23,463 bases of DNA from an uncultured archaeon (lineage in GTDB: Archaea > Nanobdellota > Nanobdellia > Woesearchaeales > CAIVOO01). Under the pieces are notes generated by a model, which was given only the letters and a program-made list of their open reading frames with translations, was not told the origin of the DNA and did no database searches. The translations under genes and the position numbers were made by a program. Positions 1 through 6,139 of this stretch are shown one piece after another. The DNA lies in NCBI GenBank assembly GCA_903907555.1, contig CAIVOO010000134.1, positions 1 through 23,463 of the forward strand, given 5' to 3'. The stretch's first letter is position 1. Each line of letters begins with the position of its first letter.

Positions 1-436
1 CCTGACCATTATATCCCCAGCACATAGCAGAACCATTAACCAACAAACCACAGGTATGAGCTTGTCCTAAAGAAGTTTGAACAAAAGTATTAGAAGCATT
101 AACAAAAACAGGATTATTTCTCTGAGTCAGAGTACCATCTCCAATATCACCATAATCATTAGCCCCCCAACACATAACAGAACCATTAATTAAAACACCA
201 CAGGTATGATCATAACCAGCAGATATCGAAGTCATCTTACTCCAGAACGTAACATTCATAGCCTGATTTCCAGACACAGAAACATTCAATGTAGGATTAG
301 AAGAATAAGCTATCGCACCGTTAGACGGAGAATTCAAAGTTATAGACGAAGGCAAAGCAAACACATAATAAGCAGATAGAATCATTAAGAAAAAGACTAA
401 TAATGTGACTACATCCCTCTTATTCAATCCATACAC
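1..436 (-). CDS. RCC1-repeat surface protein, 5' part only (runs off left edge)
   Basis: The frame is open from a GTG at 436 (or TTG at 427, which has GGTG six bases before it) to the window edge, giving about 145 residues. There is a short N-terminal hydrophobic segment (VVTLLVFFLMILSAYYVFA) that looks like a signal or anchor. A Ser/Asn-rich stretch follows, then two repeats of the form HTCG-LLVNGSAMCWG-N--G, with GDGT between them, which is the hallmark of RCC1/BNR seven-bladed propeller repeats. Secreted archaeal and bacterial RCC1 proteins are usually surface proteins of unknown ligand. A TATA-like TTTATAAA at 463-470 lies about 30 bases before the GTG. The rest of the protein is outside the window, so full length and anchoring cannot be seen. 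Confidence 0.8.
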   Translation of the reverse strand, partial: MYGLNKRDVVTLLVFFLMILSAYYVFALPSSITLNSPSNGAIAYSSNPTLNVSVSGNQAMNVTFWSKMTSISAGYDHTCGVLINGSVMCWGANDYGDIGDGTLTQRNNPVFVNASNTFVQTSLGQAHTCGLLVNGSAMCWGYNGQ

Positions 437-527
437 CTTTTTGATATATATATATTTGAGTGGTTTATAAAGTTTCCTTATTTATTGCTGGATTAATGAT
501 AGATTTATAATCTTTGGGTTAAAGTAG

Positions 528-797
528 CTATCTTCTGTAAGCATCATCATGATGCCCGAAGAATATGAAAGTTACTGTTTTAGTCTCTTCGTTTATTTCA
601 TATTTCAGTACGAAGCTTTTCATTATATGGACTCTCCTTTCTCCGGCAAGATCATGCCTTAATGGCTTATAGTGTTGAGGATTTTCAAGGATTTCTTCCA
701 TCTTGTTTTTCAGGCTTTTTTCTAAAACAGGATTTTTCTTACATAGTTTATGTATCTCTTCTTTACATTTAGGATTAATCTCTGTATTGTAAGTCAT
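528..797 (-). CDS. RelE/YoeB-like type II toxin (mRNA interferase family)
   Basis: A protein of about 89 residues when started at the ATG at 797. A TTG at 839 would add 14 residues and overlap the upstream antitoxin. The C-terminal half carries the classic archaeal RelE pattern: NPQHYKPLRHDLAG, RRVHIMKSFVLKYEI, then TFIFFGHHDDAYRR, with basic residues plus the terminal HH-D-YR that line the RNase site in RelE/YafQ toxins. Family members cleave ribosome-bound mRNA or, in ParE-type relatives, act on gyrase; cleavage is the more likely activity here. It is the last gene of a three-gene minus-strand operon, 22 bases after the antitoxin stop, and should be controlled by the palindromic operator at 1271-1302. 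Confidence 0.82.
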   Translation of the reverse strand: MTYNTEINPKCKEEIHKLCKKNPVLEKSLKNKMEEILENPQHYKPLRHDLAGERRVHIMKSFVLKYEINEETKTVTFIFFGHHDDAYRR

Positions 798-819
798 TGA
801 TTCTAATAAAGAATTTGTA

Positions 820-1107
820 TTATTTAAATATATCCTCAACAGACTTGATTTTGATGGGTTTCTCTTTTTTGCGTTTTTCCATTTCTTTCTTGAATTCTTC
901 CTTTAATGGAAGTTCATCAACTGGGTGCCAGTCTATTTTGTCGCAGAAAGTCCATTCTTCATCAGACAAACTGCCTGTTTTAATGTAATTCTCAAAAATC
1001 AATTTTTTTATAGTTTCTTCTCTAGCTATCTCACTCCAGTTAACCCAGAGAAAGGATTTTAATTCATTCTTCATATCTTCAGTTACTGACAATGTTAATG
1101 AAGCCAT
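820..1107 (-). CDS. Antitoxin, ribbon-helix-helix-like N-terminus plus toxin-binding tail
   Basis: A 95-residue protein starting MASLTLSVTEDMKNELK. A short beta strand followed by two helices is the usual layout of RHH DNA-binding antitoxins. After about residue 45 it is acidic, then strongly charged (roughly residues 60-95), as expected for a tail that wraps the RelE toxin. Its ATG overlaps the stop of the upstream 51-residue gene by one base (TAATG), so the two are translationally coupled. The first 25 residues match that upstream protein closely (shared T-EDxK-S-VNW-E pattern), so the two are paralogues. Expected role: neutralise the toxin encoded at 528-797 and repress the operon. The fold is inferred from pattern, not from a search. 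Confidence 0.75.
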   Translation of the reverse strand: MASLTLSVTEDMKNELKSFLWVNWSEIAREETIKKLIFENYIKTGSLSDEEWTFCDKIDWHPVDELPLKEEFKKEMEKRKKEKPIKIKSVEDIFK

Positions 1108-1262
1108 TATAATTTACCCTTGTTCTTTAGCTCTTCAAACTTTTTTAGTTCATGAATCTTCACTACAAATCTCTGCTTAAGATATTCAGGCCAGTTTACC
1201 TCTGGATGAGAATCTATCTTCTTCTTCAAGTCTTCAGGAATTGCTACAGTAAAAGTTGCCAT
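1107..1262 (-). CDS. 51-residue paralogue of the antitoxin DNA-binding domain
   Basis: This is the first gene of the toxin-antitoxin operon. It encodes 51 residues, beginning MATFTVAIPEDLKKKIDS and containing EVNWPEYLKQR. Alignment by eye with the next gene gives M-A-[TS]-[FL]-T, EDxK, S, VNW and E at the same spacing, so it is a truncated or stand-alone copy of the RHH-like domain without the long charged tail. The stop codon overlaps the downstream ATG by one base. It may be a dedicated operator-binding subunit, or form mixed dimers with the full antitoxin. It is coding because frame, start, promoter spacing and homology all agree, even though it is very short. Confidence 0.72.
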   Translation of the reverse strand: MATFTVAIPEDLKKKIDSHPEVNWPEYLKQRFVVKIHELKKFEELKNKGKL

Positions 1263-1270
1263 TTTGATTA

Positions 1271-1315
1271 CACCAATATTAGTATATACACTAATATTAG
1301 TGCATATATTTAAAC
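1271..1315 (-). promoter_or_regulatory. TATA box and paired palindromic operators of the TA operon
   Basis: Read on the minus strand, a TATA element (TTTAAATATATG) lies at 1303-1314. It is followed by the perfect 14-base palindrome CACTAATATTAGTG (1289-1302) and a second, near-identical copy CACCAATATTAGTA (1271-1284). Their centres are 18 bases apart, close to two helical turns, so two RHH dimers could bind side by side. The operators sit between the TATA box and the start at 1262, where binding would block transcription. This is the expected layout for autoregulation by an RHH antitoxin. Confidence 0.75.
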
Positions 1316-1392
1316 CTTTCTATTTCGATAATACATATTTAGATAGTAAAGCCCACCGAGAGACCTAGTAGTCAAATCAAAGGCCCACCCCC

Positions 1393-1408
1393 ATTTTATG
1401 CATAAAAT
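1393..1408. repeat. Perfect 16-base palindrome, function unknown
   Basis: ATTTTATGCATAAAAT is its own reverse complement. It lies between the TA operon promoter and the 3' end of the tRNA-Thr transcript. It could be a protein-binding site or a hairpin ending tRNA transcription. Nothing else in the flanking bases decides between these. Confidence 0.4.
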
Positions 1409-1456
1409 CGTATAAAATGCCGAATTTTCTTAGAAAAAGTTCTGAGAATTTGATGT

Positions 1457-1490
1457 TGTTTAAAAAGAAGAAATTGGGGCTTTTACCCCA
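1457..1490 (-). terminator. Hairpin plus T-rich tract downstream of tRNA-Thr
   Basis: On the minus strand TGGGG-TAAAAG-CCCCA (1490-1475) is followed at once by ATTTCTTCTTTTT. A stem followed by a T-rich tract directly after the tRNA 3' end fits a transcription end. Archaeal termination mainly needs the T tract; the hairpin may protect or help release. Confidence 0.5.
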
Positions 1491-1499
1491 GCTGATACA

Positions 1500-1570
1500 G
1501 CCCCTGGCGAGAATTGAACTCGCGACCCCGTCCTTACCAAGGACGTACTCTACCACTGAGCCACAGGGGC
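1500..1570 (-). tRNA. tRNA-Thr, anticodon GGU
   Basis: The minus strand folds as a full cloverleaf of 71 bases. The acceptor stem is GCCCCTG with CAGGGGC. The D arm is GCTC-GAGT with loop AGTGGTA. The anticodon arm is CGTCC-TTGGTAA-GGACG, giving anticodon GGT, which reads ACC/ACU threonine codons. The variable loop has 5 bases and the T arm is GCGAG-TTCAATT-CTCGC. The base after the acceptor stem is T, which fits the discriminator of many archaeal threonine tRNAs. The next bases are not CCA, so CCA must be added after transcription. No intron is present. Confidence 0.95.
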
Positions 1571-1593
1571 GTTACATAATAAGTATTTCAGTT

Positions 1594-1605
1594 GATTTTT
1601 AAAGG
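1594..1605 (-). promoter_or_regulatory. TATA box of tRNA-Thr
   Basis: On the minus strand CCTTTAAAAATC is centred about 30 bases before the first tRNA base, the usual archaeal spacing for a tRNA with a very short 5' leader. Confidence 0.55.
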
Positions 1606-1634
1606 TTATTATTAATAACTATTTCTGCTGCAAT

Positions 1635-1740
1635 TATTTTTCCTAGTGTGGGCGGCTAACGATTGATTGTTATGGTTTTTCTTATTAGCATGGGGATTTC
1701 AAAGTTGTGTACAACGTCTTCTTCTACCACGTCCCCATGC
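1635..1740. repeat. Dispersed structured element, copy 1
   Basis: No convincing gene covers 1571-1911. This stretch shares three ordered blocks with 15709-15774: TATTTTTCCTAG followed by [T/C]GTGGGC, then TCAAAGTT, then ACGTCCCC. In this copy GCATGGGGA (1688-1696) pairs perfectly with TCCCCATGC (1732-1740), enclosing a small GTTG/CAAC hairpin (1704-1715). The outer GTGGGC block could pair with the CCAC just before the ACGTCCCC block. The blocks are conserved while the spacers differ in sequence and length, which is more typical of a structured RNA or a small mobile element than of a gene. The sense strand is undecided. Confidence 0.5.
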
Positions 1741-1878
1741 CCCAAGTCAGATGCGAGTATAGAACACACGCTTTCGATTCTTGCTGCGATGGTGGGTGGT
1801 AGGGCAGAAACAAAACGTAAAGCGCTGCTTCAGATTCCCTCCCTGAATATTCATTATTCTCACTGCTCTTTACCAAAA

Positions 1879-1892
1879 CCTTTTTAAATAAC
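1879..1892 (+). promoter_or_regulatory. TATA box of the eL33 gene
   Basis: CCTTTTTAAATAAC is centred about 26 bases before the ATG at 1912, so the transcript is probably leaderless or nearly so. No Shine-Dalgarno sequence is visible. Confidence 0.6.
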
Positions 1893-1911
1893 CCCTTTAA
1901 TTTCTATAGCT

Positions 1912-2172
1912 ATGGAAGGAAAAGTCGTTAATTACAGGCTGTCGAAGCACACGCAGAAACCTAATTATCTAGTCATACTGCCTGACAAATGCGACAAGAA
2001 AGAAAAGGCAGAGAAGCTTGTAGGCAAGACTGTAACATGGACTTCGCCTAAAGGCACAGAATTAAAGGGCAAGATTACAGCAGCGCATGGAAGCAAGGGG
2101 GCTGTAAGGGCTTTGTTCGAAACAGGAATGCCTGGGCAGTCATTAGGCACTAAAGTAAAGATTTCTGATTAA
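1912..2172 (+). CDS. rpl35ae: Large ribosomal subunit protein eL33 (L35Ae)
   Basis: 86 residues, the normal archaeal length. It begins MEGKVVNYRLSKHTQKPNY. The middle has KLVGKTVTWTSPKGTELKGK, and the end has AAHGSKGAVRALFETGMPGQ then SLGTKVKI. The H-NKG-VR-F--G-PGQ-LGT-V-I pattern is the signature of the L35Ae family, a small beta-barrel protein of the large ribosomal subunit present in eukaryotes and many archaea but not bacteria. This gene is one of the strongest reasons to call the sequence archaeal. It stands alone, with its own TATA box and T-rich sequence further downstream; the opposite strand downstream carries the C/D sRNA. The start is the first ATG, fixed by promoter spacing. Confidence 0.93.
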   Translation: MEGKVVNYRLSKHTQKPNYLVILPDKCDKKEKAEKLVGKTVTWTSPKGTELKGKITAAHGSKGAVRALFETGMPGQSLGTKVKISD

Positions 2173-2210
2173 GCGAAACTGTTTCTAATCATAAGTAATA
2201 TAAATATGAG

Positions 2211-2236
2211 ACACCAACCTGTCTCCAGGTTGGTGT
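2211..2236 (-). ncRNA. 11-bp hairpin with GAGA tetraloop, 3' of the C/D sRNA
   Basis: On the minus strand ACACCAACCTG-GAGA-CAGGTTGGTGT makes an 11-bp perfect stem with a GNRA loop. It begins directly at the base after the terminal stem of the sRNA at 2237-2314. GAGA on this strand (TCTC on the other) argues that the minus strand is transcribed. It may be a processing signal, a stability cap or a terminator. On the plus strand the same stem would lie shortly after the eL33 stop, so a terminator for eL33 cannot be excluded. Confidence 0.6.
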
Positions 2237-2314
2237 AGGAGGCTTCAGCATGCTACATACTCATCATTCACCACGAATGGTGTCTGTGAGTGGTCGCCTC
2301 ATCATCAGCCTCCT
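2237..2314 (-). ncRNA. C/D box sRNA (2'-O-methylation guide), with a UUCG hairpin between D' and C'
   Basis: Read on the minus strand: terminal stem strand AGGAGGCT (2314-2307), C box ATGATGA (2305-2299), a 12-base guide, D' box CAGA (2286-2283, degenerate from CTGA), a CACCA-TTCG-TGGTG hairpin (2282-2269), C' box ATGATGA (2267-2261), a second 12-base guide, D box CTGA (2248-2245), and terminal stem strand AGCCTCCT (2244-2237), which pairs perfectly over 8 bp. Both guides are exactly 12 bases, the usual archaeal spacing. Such RNAs bind L7Ae, Nop5 and fibrillarin and direct ribose methylation at the target base paired to the fifth guide base before D or D'. Predicted target strings are CATGCTACATAC (D guide) and TGAGTGGTCGCC (D' guide); I could not assign them to rRNA or tRNA from memory. 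Confidence 0.85.
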
Positions 2315-2349
2315 TTTGATTTTATAGAATTCTGGATATTTCAATTCGA

Positions 2350-2369
2350 GCTGTCTAGGAAAAGACAGC
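2350..2369. repeat. 7-bp inverted repeat before cysQ
   Basis: GCTGTCT and AGACAGC enclose the six-base loop AGGAAA, followed on the plus strand by AATTTTGT. It could end plus-strand transcripts from eL33 or be a protein site upstream of the cysQ promoter. A similar but less perfect GTCTGAAAATAGAC stem occurs near 13147-13160. Confidence 0.4.
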
Positions 2370-2405
2370 AATTTTGTAGTTACTAAAAGGTGGTAACAAA
2401 CCGAA

Positions 2406-2418
2406 AGATTTATATAGG
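2406..2418 (+). promoter_or_regulatory. TATA box of the CysQ-like gene
   Basis: AGATTTATATAGG is centred about 27 bases before the ATG at 2439, again implying a nearly leaderless mRNA. Confidence 0.6.
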
Positions 2419-2438
2419 GGAGATATTACAATACAGGC

Positions 2439-3320
2439 ATGAATCTCGAAAAACAGCTTGAAGCGGCAAAAACAGCAGCAAGAATCGCAAGCGAAAAAAT
2501 ACTGAAAGTATACGACAGCGGCGATTTTAAGGTTGAATTCAAGGGAGTGAACGATCCTGTAGGCATCGCAGACAAGCTTTCTAACATAGCAATATGCAAT
2601 CATCTTAACAGGGAATTCCCAGATTATGGGATTGTAACAGAAGAATCTGTAGCAAAAGAAGACATCGAGTCAGGAAATAACAGGCTGGAAGAATCATTAA
2701 AGCTATGGAGAGAAAAGGAATTCTGCTGGGTAATAGACCCGCTTGACGGCACAAAAGATTTCATAAAAAAGACAGGAGAATTCGGCATACACATAGGGCT
2801 TCTGCACCAGGATGCTCCTGTGCTTGGATTGAACTGCTACCCTACAAAAGATACTATTTATTTTGCAATAAAAGGAGAAGGCGCTTTCAGGCAGACAGCG
2901 ACTGATACCAAAAGAATCAGCACAAGCGACAGGCATGAGCTTCAGTCAATGAGAATGTTCACGAGCAGGACAACTCCTGAAGTAGATGTCACCGAGCTTA
3001 TCAAATTGATGGGAATAAAAGATGAGATGATTATCGGCTCAACAGGCTTGAAGTTCTGCAAGATTTCAGAAGGTTCAGGAGAGCTTTACATAATCGCAAG
3101 AAAATCATTCGGTGTCTGGGACGCGTGCTCAGGACAGGTCATATTGAATGAAGCAGGCGGCGTTGTGACAGACTGCTATGGAAATCCCATAAATTACAGG
3201 GGCAAACCAAAACTGGAGAACGGGCTTGTAATGTCCAACGGGAAAAACCATGAAGAGGTATTAAGCCACACAATCCATTATTTCTCAGAAATTAAATCAG
3301 CTTCCCAGCAAATCAAGTAA
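2439..3320 (+). CDS. cysQ: CysQ-type 3'(2'),5'-bisphosphate nucleotidase / inositol monophosphatase family
   Basis: 293 residues, usual for the family (about 250-300). Metal-site motifs are complete: EES at 68-70, WVIDPLDGTKDF at 97-108, and GVWDACSGQVILNEAGG starting near 225. These acidic residues bind the Mg ions of the lithium-sensitive phosphatase fold. KDF after the DPLDGT motif is more typical of CysQ (which uses 3'-phosphoadenosine 5'-phosphate) than of inositol or fructose-bisphosphatases, so removal of PAP or a related nucleotide is the best guess. It should be cytosolic, with no signal sequence. It stands as a single gene with its own TATA box. The substrate cannot be settled from sequence; archaeal members with this motif sometimes act on several sugar phosphates. 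Confidence 0.85.
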   Translation: MNLEKQLEAAKTAARIASEKILKVYDSGDFKVEFKGVNDPVGIADKLSNIAICNHLNREFPDYGIVTEESVAKEDIESGNNRLEESLKLWREKEFCWVIDPLDGTKDFIKKTGEFGIHIGLLHQDAPVLGLNCYPTKDTIYFAIKGEGAFRQTATDTKRISTSDRHELQSMRMFTSRTTPEVDVTELIKLMGIKDEMIIGSTGLKFCKISEGSGELYIIARKSFGVWDACSGQVILNEAGGVVTDCYGNPINYRGKPKLENGLVMSNGKNHEEVLSHTIHYFSEIKSASQQIK

Positions 3321-3343
3321 GAGTCTTTCTAAGCAGACAACAG

Positions 3344-3355
3344 TTTTATAAATAA
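3344..3355 (+). promoter_or_regulatory. TATA box of the HD-domain gene
   Basis: TTTTATAAATAA is centred about 25 bases before the ATG at 3374. Confidence 0.55.
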
Positions 3356-3373
3356 AATAAACAATCTCAATCT

Positions 3374-3937
3374 ATGAAATTAATTTATTCTAAAATATGG
3401 AATTTGGCAAAACCTTTTTACAAAAAAGGCAGAGCCATGGATATCGAGCATATCAAATGGATGATGAAAGATGCTGAATTCGTCTGCAAAAAAGAAAAGC
3501 TGGACGACTCGCTGCTTCTTCCGCTGGTTATCATTCATGACGTCGGCTATGCCGGCATCAAAGGCAATTCATTCAACAAGAATTTGCGAAAAACACATAT
3601 GAAGGCTGGCGCAATAATAGCAGAAAATATTCTGGAGAAAGTCAAATACCCAAAACAGAAAATAAAAAAGATAGTAAAATATGTTTCAATACATGACAAC
3701 TGGGCTTTCGGACAAAACAGCATTTACAAAGACAAGATATTGGGCACATTCAATGATCTGGATTTCATCTGGATGGCAACCCCGAAAGGATTTCCTGCAT
3801 TAAGAAAGATTCTCAAGAAAAACAAGAAAGAAATGATTGATTACATAAGAAACGATGACAAACCGACAAAAATACCTTTCAAGAATAAAACAACCAAACT
3901 GCTCTTCAAGAAATATCTAGAAAACCTTTCCAGATAA
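3374..3937 (+). CDS. HD-domain metal-dependent phosphohydrolase
   Basis: 187 residues. HD-superfamily metal ligands appear in order: H26 (DIEHIKWM), H55-D56 (VIIHDVGYA), H75 (KTHMKAGA), H107-D108 (VSIHDNWAFG) and a late acidic pair in FNDLDFIWM (128 and 130). The additional histidines beyond the basic H-HD-D set suggest a two-metal site of the kind found in nucleotide or phosphodiester hydrolases. The last part is lysine-rich. No membrane segment is seen, so the protein is cytosolic. It has its own TATA box and overlaps the 3' end of the convergent transporter gene by 21 bases. The substrate is unknown. Confidence 0.82.
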   Translation: MKLIYSKIWNLAKPFYKKGRAMDIEHIKWMMKDAEFVCKKEKLDDSLLLPLVIIHDVGYAGIKGNSFNKNLRKTHMKAGAIIAENILEKVKYPKQKIKKIVKYVSIHDNWAFGQNSIYKDKILGTFNDLDFIWMATPKGFPALRKILKKNKKEMIDYIRNDDKPTKIPFKNKTTKLLFKKYLENLSR

Positions 3938-4657
3938 CCATATCACAACTATTCCTAATATAAAGAACAATATCTGATAAATAGATTTCTTCATGTCAGT
4001 TTCCTTGTGCATCTCAGGCAGTATGTCTGTTCCTGCGATGTAGATGAATCCGCCTGCAGCGAAAGCTATCAGGTAGAATGTGTTTGCCTGCACGAAATTA
4101 AGGAAGAAATATGCTGCGAATACTCCAATGAAAGCAGTAAGGGCTATCAGGAAATTCCACACCAAGGCTTTCTTTTTGGTGTAGCCGCCTTTCAATAAAA
4201 CACTGAAGTCTCCTATCTCCTGCGGTATCTCGTGGAAGATGACTGAAAGGCTTGTGATTATACCTAAAGACGTGCTTGCCATGAACGCAGCCATGATAAT
4301 AACTCCATCAACAAAATTATGCACTCCGTCTCCAACCAGATTCAATGTTGTGTAAGGATGTATCTTGCAAGGCTCGCCTTTGTGGCAGTGGTACCAGTGC
4401 AGGAATTTCTCCATCACAAGGAAAACAATTATCCCAACAATCACGTAAGGGAATGGCGAAGCCTTGGAATTTGCAACAGCCTCCGGCATCAAGTCCAAAA
4501 ATGCTGCTGCAAACATTGAGCCTGCTGCAAAAGCCACAGACATGCTTAATACTTTATGCAGCGTCTTGCTCCTGAAAAAAATAGTGAATACTCCTATAAG
4601 AGAAATCAGGCTAACAATAAGAACGAAAATCAGTGAATATAATAATGCTTCAAGCAT
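3917..4657 (-). CDS. ZIP-family divalent metal (zinc) transporter
   Basis: 246 residues with about eight hydrophobic segments, as in ZIP proteins. The two signature motifs are HNFVDG (113-118) in helix IV and HEIPQEIGD (142-150) in helix V, which form the metal path; the HEIPQE form is typical of GufA/ZIP members. A short His/Cys-rich stretch before helix IV (HWYHCHKGEPCKIH, about 87-100) may bind metal as a cytosolic sensor loop. The likely role is uptake of zinc or iron across the cell membrane. A TATA-like TTTAAAAATC lies about 27 bases upstream on the minus strand. The C-terminal codons overlap the HD-domain gene tail to tail. Confidence 0.9.
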   Translation of the reverse strand: MLEALLYSLIFVLIVSLISLIGVFTIFFRSKTLHKVLSMSVAFAAGSMFAAAFLDLMPEAVANSKASPFPYVIVGIIVFLVMEKFLHWYHCHKGEPCKIHPYTTLNLVGDGVHNFVDGVIIMAAFMASTSLGIITSLSVIFHEIPQEIGDFSVLLKGGYTKKKALVWNFLIALTAFIGVFAAYFFLNFVQANTFYLIAFAAGGFIYIAGTDILPEMHKETDMKKSIYQILFFILGIVVIWLSGKVF

Positions 4658-4733
4658 AAGTTAAGATTATTCTCAATTGTTTAAAAATCTTTTTATGCTT
4701 TTCAATACACAACCCGCGAGTAGTTACATACGA

Positions 4734-4747
4734 AAGATTTAAATAAG
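4734..4747 (+). promoter_or_regulatory. TATA box of the 4769-6834 gene cluster
   Basis: AAGATTTAAATAAG is centred about 28 bases before the ATG at 4769 and is the first promoter of the four-gene plus-strand cluster. Confidence 0.55.
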
Positions 4748-4768
4748 GGCCTACTCAATAAAGCACGG

Positions 4769-5296
4769 ATGGCAGGCACAAGCGAACACGAAAGAGAACC
4801 TCTTCCCATTAGCAAGGACGACTCAAGAAACCCGTTCATACAGAAGAAAAAGCTAGTTTTCAATGAAGAAGCAGTCTACACAAGAGGCTGCTGCGAATAC
4901 ACTGTTCCTGACAATGCAACATTCGTGATATTCTATGCAGAGACACAGCCTGTAAAGGAAGTTGTTGTCGGGCATGTAAACGAGGCAAAGCACAGCATCG
5001 ATGATTTGCTGATATTGTCATCAATCACCCCGCAACATACATGCATGCAAATGGCTCCTGTAAAAGTCTGCCTCATAATTGATCCGGCAGGAATACAGCC
5101 GCGCGCAAGATATGTATACGACCATATGAAAGATTTGGTAGGGGCTGACACTCTTTTTCGCGCAGGCACATACATCCCGAAGACGAGCCAGGGCAAACCT
5201 GTTGAAAACACTCTAATGGTTCTTGTAAATGACGCGCAGTACAGCATCAACAGCATAAATCTTTCTGCATTGAAGAGCATCAAAAGCCAAAAATGA
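4769..5296 (+). CDS. Unrecognised protein, paralogue of the next gene
   Basis: 175 residues, not recognised. It has no signal sequence or membrane segment. The core pattern EYTVPDNATFVIFYAE, then VVVGHV, then IDDLL, then a beta strand (VCLIIDP) and YDHMKDLVGADTLFRAGTYIP, recurs in the following gene at the same order and spacing. It therefore looks like a single alpha/beta domain of about 150 residues. The paralogue has a G-containing motif (VRVGGYFP) where this one has RAGTYIP. Its last codon overlaps the next ATG by four bases (ATGA), so the two proteins are likely made together and may form a heterodimer. Two adjacent cysteines (GCCEY, near 41-42) are unique to this copy. A distant CheD-like fold was considered but not supported. 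Confidence 0.72.
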   Translation: MAGTSEHEREPLPISKDDSRNPFIQKKKLVFNEEAVYTRGCCEYTVPDNATFVIFYAETQPVKEVVVGHVNEAKHSIDDLLILSSITPQHTCMQMAPVKVCLIIDPAGIQPRARYVYDHMKDLVGADTLFRAGTYIPKTSQGKPVENTLMVLVNDAQYSINSINLSALKSIKSQK

Positions 5297-5829
5297 AAGT
5301 CCAGATCAATTCTACAAACTATCTGAAATTAGGAGATACCAGGGAAAGCTACGAGCCGCTGCACACAGGCATCAGGCCAGAGGACCCGACATATCCATTC
5401 AAGATTGCTGGGGAATACAGGGTTCATGAAAATGCAGTATTAATAATAGTATATGCAGAAGATGGAGATAATAAAGATGCGATAGTGGGGCATTTCACCC
5501 AGCAGACAGGCATTGACGACCTGCTCGAAGAAATAGAAAAAAGCCGGCTTCCTGAAGCCAGAAGGCAGATAATAATACTTGAGCCTGTGTCAGACGGGTA
5601 TTCATACAGCGACTTGCTGTCCCACGAGCTGAAAGCAGTCCTTGGGGCAAACACAGATGTAAGGGTTGGCGGCTATTTCCCGTCACAAACAAACACAATA
5701 GACATTCTTCCAAGAGACAACATGTATTACCTGAATCACCACGACATCGGGCACATACTTCCTGATGGGATAAGGTTTGACAAGGCAAAAAGATGGATGG
5801 GCATGCCTGGGGCATCACAAAGTTTATAA
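5293..5829 (+). CDS. Unrecognised protein, paralogue of the preceding gene
   Basis: 178 residues. It shares with its neighbour EYRVHENAVLIIVYAE, IVGHF, GIDDLLEEI, a strand IIILEPVSD, and a helix-loop-strand block ELKAVLGANTDVRVGGYFP. The C-terminal extension (about 140-178) contains NMYYLNHHDIGHI, with three histidines close together, and has no counterpart in the first paralogue; it might bind metal. The ATG lies inside the end of the upstream gene. The ferredoxin gene starts 22 bases downstream with its own TATA-like sequence inside this gene's last codons. No known family is recognised; a role connected with the iron-sulfur proteins next door is only an inference from position. Confidence 0.72.
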   Translation: MKVQINSTNYLKLGDTRESYEPLHTGIRPEDPTYPFKIAGEYRVHENAVLIIVYAEDGDNKDAIVGHFTQQTGIDDLLEEIEKSRLPEARRQIIILEPVSDGYSYSDLLSHELKAVLGANTDVRVGGYFPSQTNTIDILPRDNMYYLNHHDIGHILPDGIRFDKAKRWMGMPGASQSL

Positions 5830-5830
5830 A
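5822..5830 (+). promoter_or_regulatory. TATA box of the ferredoxin gene
   Basis: GTTTATAAA overlaps the stop codon of the preceding gene and is centred about 26 bases before the ATG at 5852. The ferredoxin may thus be transcribed separately as well as by read-through. Confidence 0.5.
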
Positions 5831-5851
5831 CAAACATTCTATATTTTAGTT

Positions 5852-6139
5852 ATGGTAAAACTAACCCTGAAGATGGATAACATAACTAAAGATGTGAAGC
5901 CAGGCACAGGCCTCATGGCTTTCTGCGAAGAGGTCGGAAGCTCGATAGCATTCGGCTGCGGAACAGGAGTGTGCGGTGTATGCTTGGTGCAGGTTGTTTC
6001 TGGAATGGAAAATCTTTCAAAGCCGACAGAGCAGGAATCTGAAAGCCTGAAAATGCTTGGAGCAAAGAAAGGGCAGAGGCTTGCATGCCAGATAACAATC
6101 CAAGGGCCAGGGGAAGTTGTCATTGATTCTATAGACTGA
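5852..6139 (+). CDS. [2Fe-2S] ferredoxin, plant/bacterial beta-grasp type
   Basis: 95 residues from the ATG at 5852; longer readings starting inside the upstream gene lack a promoter or ribosome site. The cluster-binding motif FGCGTGVCGVCLVQVVSG supplies Cys 36, 41 and 44, and LACQ near the end supplies Cys 79. This is the C-x4-C-x2-C ... C arrangement of the [2Fe-2S] beta-grasp ferredoxins. The protein should be a small soluble electron carrier. Its TGA stop overlaps the ATG of the CDGSH gene by one base, indicating coupled synthesis and a likely functional link between the two iron-sulfur proteins. The redox partner enzyme is not in the window. Confidence 0.92.
   Translation: MVKLTLKMDNITKDVKPGTGLMAFCEEVGSSIAFGCGTGVCGVCLVQVVSGMENLSKPTEQESESLKMLGAKKGQRLACQITIQGPGEVVIDSID

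Noticed and set aside
1362..1395. Possible third, degraded copy of the dispersed element (CCTAG, TCAAA, GCCCACCCCC in order)
   Set aside because: The blocks are short, closer together than in the two clear copies, and TATTTTTCCTAG-yGTGGGC is missing; could be chance.
1663..1887. 74-codon plus-strand open frame before eL33
   Set aside because: No promoter or ribosome site, odd Ser/Thr composition, and it crosses the structured element; not believable as a gene.
4769..5829. CheD-like deamidase assignment for the two paralogues
   Set aside because: Only vague strand-order similarity; no catalytic Cys-His-Thr set could be placed.
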